From NCBI GenBank assembly GCA_002291955.1, contig DBBA01000393.1, forward strand, positions 1-26,975: 26,975 bases of DNA. Direction: 5' to 3'. Shown here piece by piece: positions 22,473 through 26,975 of this stretch. This stretch comes from Rhodobacteraceae bacterium UBA996 (GTDB lineage Bacteria; Pseudomonadota; Alphaproteobacteria; Rhodobacterales; Rhodobacteraceae). The position numbers were made by a program, and so were the translations under genes. A model generated the notes under the pieces. It was not told the DNA's origin, did not search any database, and was given only the letters and a program-made list of their open reading frames with translations. Every line of letters begins with the position of its first letter. The first letter of the stretch is position 1.

Positions 22473-23422
22473 GCGCGTTCCTCCTCCAGCAGGGCGCCTG
22501 CCAGCGCCTCGTCCACGATCAGGCGGTTCACGAACCCCGCCGCCAGCACCGCCCGTGTCGCCCGGGCCTTGCCCTGTCCCGCGGCCAGCAGGGTGACACT
22601 TGCGCGGTGCAGATCGTCAAGGTCGATGGACGGTGCGCGGGCATTCAGGTCGGTCCCGGCAAGGCCGCCACCCGCCGTGAAGAACTTGCCCGTCGTGTCC
22701 GCCACGGCGTCCGCGGCGGCAAGGTCCGCGACCTCGGCCGGGGTCAGGACGCCGGTCGTCTGCAACAGCGCGTCCGGCGTGCATTCGCCGACCGAGATCA
22801 CCATGTGGTCGGCCGACCGCGCGACCGACAGCGCCGCGCGCACCATCCGCTGGTCGCGGATCAGCGCGGCGTCAGCAGGCGTGTCGGCCAGGAATGGTGC
22901 GGGCAGGAAAACAGCCCGCCCGCCGGTCAGGGCCGCCAGCCGCAGGCAGACGTCAAAAGGCGAGGTGGCCGAGGTATGCGTCATCGACCCCATCAGCGAG
23001 ACGAAGCACAGGCCCGGGTTGCGCAGCCCGACCAGCGCATCCGACATGGCCGCGACGGTGCGGCCCCAGCCAAGGCCGATGGTCACCTCACCCTCGCGCC
23101 CGATGCGGGTCAGCCAGCCTGCGGCCATCTGCCCGACCGCCCGGCGCGCGGCGGCCGCATCCGACCCGCTGTCGGGCGCAACCAGCGCCTCGGTCAGACC
23201 GAAGGCGGCGGCCAGCCGGTCGCCGAGCGCAAGGGTTGTCGTGGTCCCGACCTTGATGTTCACCCGCACAAGGCCCCGGTCGCGCGCCTCTTGCAGCAGG
23301 CGCAGGACCTTGAAGCGCGACAGGCCCATCCGGCGGCTGACGTCCTCCTGGCTCAGCTGGCCGACGTGGTACAGCCAGGCGGCCTGGATCAGGTCATCGC
23401 TGTCGCGCGGGGTACCGGTCAT
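22469..23422 (-). CDS. SorC-family (DeoR-like) sugar-binding transcriptional regulator
   Basis: A 317-residue regulator. The N-terminal helix-turn-helix lies at about residues 10-50 (LIQAAWLYHVGQLSQEDVSRRM then LSRFKVLRLLQEARDRGLV). A SorC sugar-phosphate-binding domain follows (LAAAFGLTEALVAP, VTIGLGWGRTVAAMSDAL, RNPGLCFVSLMGS, YHRVP-like region replaced by FLPAPFLAD, ADHMVISVGE). SorC proteins sense phosphorylated sugars and control the neighbouring catabolic operon, as repressor or activator. It is transcribed away from the kinase, with a 128-bp shared promoter region holding inverted repeats that are plausible operators. The effector is predicted to be the product of the kinase. Confidence 0.93.
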   Translation of the reverse strand: MTGTPRDSDDLIQAAWLYHVGQLSQEDVSRRMGLSRFKVLRLLQEARDRGLVRVNIKVGTTTTLALGDRLAAAFGLTEALVAPDSGSDAAAARRAVGQMAAGWLTRIGREGEVTIGLGWGRTVAAMSDALVGLRNPGLCFVSLMGSMTHTSATSPFDVCLRLAALTGGRAVFLPAPFLADTPADAALIRDQRMVRAALSVARSADHMVISVGECTPDALLQTTGVLTPAEVADLAAADAVADTTGKFFTAGGGLAGTDLNARAPSIDLDDLHRASVTLLAAGQGKARATRAVLAAGFVNRLIVDEALAGALLEEERA

Positions 23423-23453
23423 GCTGTCTCCGTCCGTGGCGCCACTTCAGCAC

Positions 23454-23511
23454 TTGACCCGGGCTTTCGTCAACGCGTATGCACTTTTGTGCAGCGATCG
23501 CACAACAGTGC
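23454..23511 (+). promoter_or_regulatory. Putative promoter and SorC operator of the kinase-dehydrogenase operon
   Basis: TTGACC (23454-23459) and TATGCA (23478-23483), 18 bp apart, form a plausible sigma-70 promoter for the plus strand. Overlapping and just after the -10 is a perfect inverted repeat TGCAC-TTTT-GTGCA (23480-23493). A second, GCAC-AACA-GTGC, lies at 23500-23511, with CGATCG (23495-23500) between. Their centres are 19 bp apart, close to two helical turns, as expected for a multimeric SorC protein. The gene for such a regulator starts 58 bp away. No experimental consensus is known to me for this protein. Confidence 0.45.
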
Positions 23512-23550
23512 GGATGCAGCATTGCAGACGCAGAAACCGGGGCTGGACGC

Positions 23551-25044
23551 ATGACCTGTGTGATCGGCGTGGACGGCGGGACGGAGTCGCTCCGCGCGCA
23601 CGTGTTCGACCTGTCGGGACGGTCGCGCGGCGTGGGCAAGGGGCCCTATGCCACGGCATTCCCGCAGCCAGGACAGGCCGAACAGAACCCCGACGACTGG
23701 TGGTACGCCGCGGGGATCGCCGTGCGCGAGGCGATGGCGGCGGCGGGGATCACCCCCGATCAAGTCAGCGCGCTGGCCTGCGACACGACATCGTGCACTG
23801 TCGTGGCGCTGGACGCCGACGGCCGCCCGCTGCGCCCCTGCCTGCTCTGGATGGACGTGCGCGCCCATGCCGAGGCGGCCGACGTCGCGGCCTGCGGCGA
23901 CCCCGCTCTGCGGGTGAACGGCGGCGGGGCCGGGCCGGTCAGCCCGGAATGGATGATCCCCAAGGCGCTGTGGCTGAAGCGGCACCAGCCCGACCTTTGG
24001 GCGCGGGCCGCGATGTTGGGCTAGTACCAGGACTTCCTGACCCTGCGCCTTACCGGCCGCTGGGTGGGGTCGCTGAACAACGCTACGATGCGCTGGCACT
24101 ATCAGACCGATCACGGCGGCTGGCCCGTCTCGATGCTTGACCGGCTGGGTCTGTCCGACCTGAAGGACCGCTGGCCGTCCGACCTTGTTGCGCCCGGTCA
24201 GGTGATCGGCCCGCTGACGGCCGACGCGGCCGGGCACCTGGGCCTGCGGGCAGGAACACCGGTGGTGCAGGGCGGGGCGGACGCGTTCATCGGGATGATC
24301 GGCCTGGGCGTGACGCAACCCGGGGACCTGGCACTGATCACCGGGTCGTCGCACCTGCAACTGGGCGTCGCCGCGCATCCGGTGCACGCACCGGGGGTCT
24401 GGGGCACCTACATGGACTGCGTCTATTCCGGTCGCCCGATCATCGAGGGGGGCCAGACGTCCACCGGGTCGGTCATCGCCTGGTTCAAGCGCAACTTTGC
24501 CGAGCACACCGACTTCGACACCCTGAACGCGCAGGCAGCAAGCCTGCCCCCGGGGGCCGAGGGACTGCTGGCCGTGGACCACTTCCAAGGCAACCGCACA
24601 CCGCACACCGATGCACTGGCGCGCGGCGCGATCACCGGGTTGTCCCTGAAGCACACGCCCGCCCATGTGTACCGCGCGCTGGTGGAATCGATCTGCCTGG
24701 GCACACGGGCCATCGTCGAGGCGTTCGGCGGCGCGTTCACCGCGCGGCGGATCGTCGTCGCGGGCGGTGCCACGCGGTCGCCCTTCTGGCTGCAGGTCCA
24801 TGCCGACACGCTGGGCCTGCCTCTGGAACTGACCGAGGAGACGGAAGCCCAGGCGCTGGGGTCGGCGATCCTGGCGGCCGTGGGCGCTGGGCACTTTGCC
24901 GACATCGACAGCGCCTGCGCGGCGATGGTGCGCACGGCCCGGCGGATCGAGCCGGACATGGCCGCCCACGCCGCCTATGCGCCGATCTATGCCCGCTATG
25001 TGGCGGCCTATCACGCCCTGAAGCCACTGCGAGCGACCGAATGA
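23551..25044 (+). pseudogene. FGGY-family carbohydrate kinase interrupted by an in-frame amber codon
   Basis: The ATP-dependent sugar kinase would be 497 residues. Seen are IGVDGGTES (phosphate-binding loop near residue 8), DTTSCTVVALDADG from Asp78, LWMDVRAH, SLNNATMRWHY, GGADAFIGMIG with the catalytic base Asp244, ALITGSSHLQLG, and VAGGATRSPFWLQVHAD. Codon 158 is TAG (24022-24024) in MLG*YQDFLTLRLTGRW, where homologues have Glu or a similar residue; GAG to TAG is one substitution. The frame is clean on both sides with no other lesion, so this is either a sequencing error or a very recent nonsense mutation. The truncated 157-residue product would lack the catalytic Asp. The subgroup resembles ribulokinase-like members; substrate unknown. 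Its stop overlaps the E1 alpha start (ATGA). Confidence 0.85.
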
Positions 25045-26084
25045 CCGCCGTTTCCAACATCGCCGTTCCCAACTCGGGCGCACTGGCGCGCTACCGCATG
25101 ATGCGCCGCATCCGCAGTTTCGAGGAGCGGGTGGGCGAGTTGTTCCTGAAGGGCGGCAGTGCCGGGTCGATGCTGCACCTGTCCATCGGCGAAGAGGCCG
25201 TCGTCGGCCTGACCGATGCGATGCGGGACGGCGACAGCTTCACGACGCACCACCGCGGTCATGGCGTGTTCCTCGGCCGCGGCGCCGACCCTGCCCGCAT
25301 GATGGCAGAGATCGCCGGCAAGGAAGACGGGTACTGCCGGGGCAAGGGAGGATCGATGCACATCGCCGACCGGGCGCTCGGGCATCTGGGGGCCAACGCC
25401 ATTGTCGGTGGCGGCATCCCGCACATCGTGGGCGCGGGGCTGACCTATCGCAACCGCGGCACCGGGCAGATCTCGGTCGCGTTCTTTGGCGACGGCGCGA
25501 TGAGCCAGGGGATCCTGTACGAATCGATGAACATGGCCGCGCTCTGGCAGTTGCCGGTCATCTTCTGCTGCATCAACAACCAGTACGGCATGGGCACGCG
25601 GGTGGACCGGTCGGCCGGAAACCGCGACTTCCCGGCGCGGGCGGCGGCCTTTGGCCTGAACGCCGCGCGGTCCGACGGCGCGGATGTCGAGGCGGTGCAT
25701 GACGCGGCCCGTACGCTGGTCGCCGATGCCCGCGCGGGGCGTCCGGGGTTCCTCGAGATCGACGCCTACCGCTTCTTCGGCCACGCGCGGATGGACAAGT
25801 CGCCCTATCGCACGCCCGAGGAAGAGGCCGAGGGTCGCCAGCGCGACCCGCTGGCCCGCGCCCGCGCGGGGCTTCTGGCGGACGGTGCAGCCGGGGGGGC
25901 CGAGCTTGACACCATCGACACCGCCGCCGGGGCCGAGATGGACCGCGCGCTGGATCACGCGCTGGCCACCCCTGCCCCCGCGCTGGCGACCATGTTCCAG
26001 GACGTCTACGCCCCCGGCACCCCGGCCCCGCGCCCGCAGGCCGACCGCCTGCGCGCCACCCTGTCCGAGGACGCCCGCGCATGA
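25041..26084 (+). CDS. E1 alpha subunit of an acetoin / 2-oxoacid dehydrogenase-type complex
   Basis: A 347-residue thiamine-diphosphate enzyme subunit. The TPP-Mg motif starts with GDG (150-152) and ends with NN (179-180) in FFGDGAMSQG...CCINN. Also conserved are RRIRSFEERV, MLHLSIGEEA, HHRGHG, GKGGSMHIAD, and YRFFGHARMDKSPYR, the phosphorylation-loop-like segment. Pyruvate dehydrogenase alpha, acetoin dehydrogenase alpha (AcoA) and other E1 alphas share these; the SMLHLSIGEEA start and 330-350 length fit the acetoin/short E1 group best. It overlaps the kinase stop and the E1 beta start, so a kinase-E1a-E1b operon is clear. Downstream E2 and E3 genes would be expected beyond the window. Substrate might be a sugar-derived keto compound rather than acetoin (inference). 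Confidence 0.93.
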   Translation: MTAVSNIAVPNSGALARYRMMRRIRSFEERVGELFLKGGSAGSMLHLSIGEEAVVGLTDAMRDGDSFTTHHRGHGVFLGRGADPARMMAEIAGKEDGYCRGKGGSMHIADRALGHLGANAIVGGGIPHIVGAGLTYRNRGTGQISVAFFGDGAMSQGILYESMNMAALWQLPVIFCCINNQYGMGTRVDRSAGNRDFPARAAAFGLNAARSDGADVEAVHDAARTLVADARAGRPGFLEIDAYRFFGHARMDKSPYRTPEEEAEGRQRDPLARARAGLLADGAAGGAELDTIDTAAGAEMDRALDHALATPAPALATMFQDVYAPGTPAPRPQADRLRATLSEDARA

Positions 26085-26975
26085 CCGACACGACCTATCG
26101 CGAGGCGATCCGTCAGGCACTGATCGACGGGATGGAGGCGGATCCCGATGTCATCCTGCTTGGCGAAGAGGTGGGTCTGTATGGCGGCGCCTATGGCGTG
26201 ACCAAGGGCCTGATCGACCTGTTCGGCGCGTCGCGCGTGATCGACACGCCGATTTCCGAATCCGCGATCATCGGGGCGGCCATCGGGGCTGCGATGACCG
26301 GCCTGCGCCCGGTGGCGGAACTGATGTATGTCGATTTCGCCGGCATGGCGATGGACCAGATCGCCAATCAGGCCGCAAAAAGCCGCTACATGTTCGGCGG
26401 CCAGATCGGCGTGCCGATGGTCCTGCGCACGCAAGGGGGCACGGGGCGCTCGGCGGCGGCCCAGCACAGCCAGAGCCTGGAAGCCTGGGTGCTGCATGTG
26501 CCCGGCCTGCGGCTGGTGATGCCCGGCACGGTGAACGACGCCTATCACCTGCTGCGCGAGGCGCTGCGCCAGCCAGACCCCGTCGTGGTGATCGAGCACA
26601 AGGGGCTATATACCCTGAAGGGCACGCTTGACGTGACCCACCCCGATGGGGCCTGGGGTCAGCCGGTCACCCGCCGCGCGGGGCGCGATCTGGTGATCCT
26701 GACCTACAGCCGGATGCTGCACGCAAGCCTGGCCGCCGCCGACCGCCTGGCGGCCCAGGGGGTCGAGGCCGAGGTGATCGACCTGCGCTGCCTGAACCCG
26801 ATGGATGACGCCCCGCTGGTCGAGGCCGTCCGCCGCACCGGGCGCGCGATGGTGGTGACCGAGGCCGCGGTGACCGGGTCCGTTGCATCCGACATCGCGG
26901 CCCGCCTGGGCGAGACCTGTTTCGACTGGCTGGAAGAACCCATCCTGCGCGTTGGCGGCGAGGATATCCCGATCC
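26081..26975 (+). CDS. E1 beta subunit of the same complex (3' end outside the window)
   Basis: The partner subunit, 298 residues visible of the usual ~325-340. It shows the transketolase-like pyrimidine domain (VILLGEEVGLYGGAYGVTKGL with the TPP-activating Glu at 29/30, DTPISESAIIGAAIGAAM, AELMYVDFAGMAMDQIANQAAK) and a C-terminal domain (VEAEVIDLRCLNPMDDAPLVEAVRRTGRAMVVTEAAVTGS). Alpha and beta form the heterotetramer decarboxylating or cleaving a keto substrate and handing the acyl unit to lipoylated E2. It overlaps the alpha stop by 4 bp (ATGA). The frame is still open at the window's end. Confidence 0.93.
   Translation, partial: MTDTTYREAIRQALIDGMEADPDVILLGEEVGLYGGAYGVTKGLIDLFGASRVIDTPISESAIIGAAIGAAMTGLRPVAELMYVDFAGMAMDQIANQAAKSRYMFGGQIGVPMVLRTQGGTGRSAAAQHSQSLEAWVLHVPGLRLVMPGTVNDAYHLLREALRQPDPVVVIEHKGLYTLKGTLDVTHPDGAWGQPVTRRAGRDLVILTYSRMLHASLAAADRLAAQGVEAEVIDLRCLNPMDDAPLVEAVRRTGRAMVVTEAAVTGSVASDIAARLGETCFDWLEEPILRVGGEDIPI

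Noticed and set aside
24064..25044. Treating the 3' part of the kinase as a separate 326-residue gene starting at GTG 24064.
   Set aside because: It is only the C-terminal part of an FGGY kinase, with no ribosome-binding site at that GTG; homology is continuous across the TAG.
1..26975. Prophage, insertion sequence, CRISPR array, tRNA or integrative element.
   Set aside because: No transposase, integrase, regularly spaced repeats or cloverleaf sequence was seen; composition and codon use look even across the window.

Overview
The window is about 27 kb of very GC-rich, densely coded DNA. Gene families, strong G/C third-position bias and the type of intergenic repeat point to an alphaproteobacterium, most likely Rhodobacteraceae (inference from gene content; no rRNA marker is present). 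I see no tRNA, rRNA, CRISPR array, insertion sequence or prophage. No gap between genes exceeds about 235 bp.

Layout. 1-7.5 kb is housekeeping: the 3' end of argF, a DUF1993 protein followed by the helicase hrpB, a KefB/KefC-type cation:proton antiporter whose last ~60 codons are shifted by an apparent one-base deletion, an exported DUF3108 protein on the minus strand, and meaB. 7.6-9.6 kb is a tightly overlapped trio (glutathione S-transferase, SDR dehydrogenase, NTF2/SnoaL-like protein). 9.6-12.0 kb (minus) encodes a cyanide-insensitive-type cytochrome bd quinol oxidase (cydAB/cioAB). 12.1-17.1 kb is a urate/allantoin degradation locus built around a 51-bp divergent promoter region. The minus arm is fused allantoinase-OHCU decarboxylase, ureidoglycine aminohydrolase and ureidoglycolate lyase. 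The plus arm is HIU hydrolase, an unknown anchored protein and the membrane urate hydroxylase PuuD with a C-terminal cytochrome c. Together they cover urate to glyoxylate plus urea, except for the allantoate-degrading step, which is not here. 17.3-21.6 kb is a cell-envelope glycan locus: a SAM methyltransferase, a GtrA-type small membrane protein, a polyprenyl-phosphate glycosyltransferase (GtrB/DPM1-like) and a large polytopic GT-C-like protein. It resembles a Gtr three-component module.

21.6-27 kb is a divergent sugar-catabolic locus. A SorC-type regulator and a tagatose/allulose 3-epimerase-family protein are on the minus strand. An FGGY carbohydrate kinase, broken by an in-frame amber codon, and the E1 alpha and beta subunits of an acetoin/2-oxoacid dehydrogenase-type complex are on the plus strand and run off the end. 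Combining a ketose epimerase, a sugar kinase and a TPP-dependent E1 in one regulated unit is unusual, and it is the best candidate here for an undescribed pathway.

Four copies of a composite intergenic repeat (a GC-rich hairpin plus a conserved CCCTTCATCCTGT...ATATCCCGGGG box) each lie just 3' of a gene. Several leaders carry strong nested inverted repeats, notably those before the methyltransferase, before cydA and in the kinase/regulator promoter. Two genes carry single-base lesions (antiporter frameshift, kinase nonsense codon), which could be sequencing errors or real mutations.
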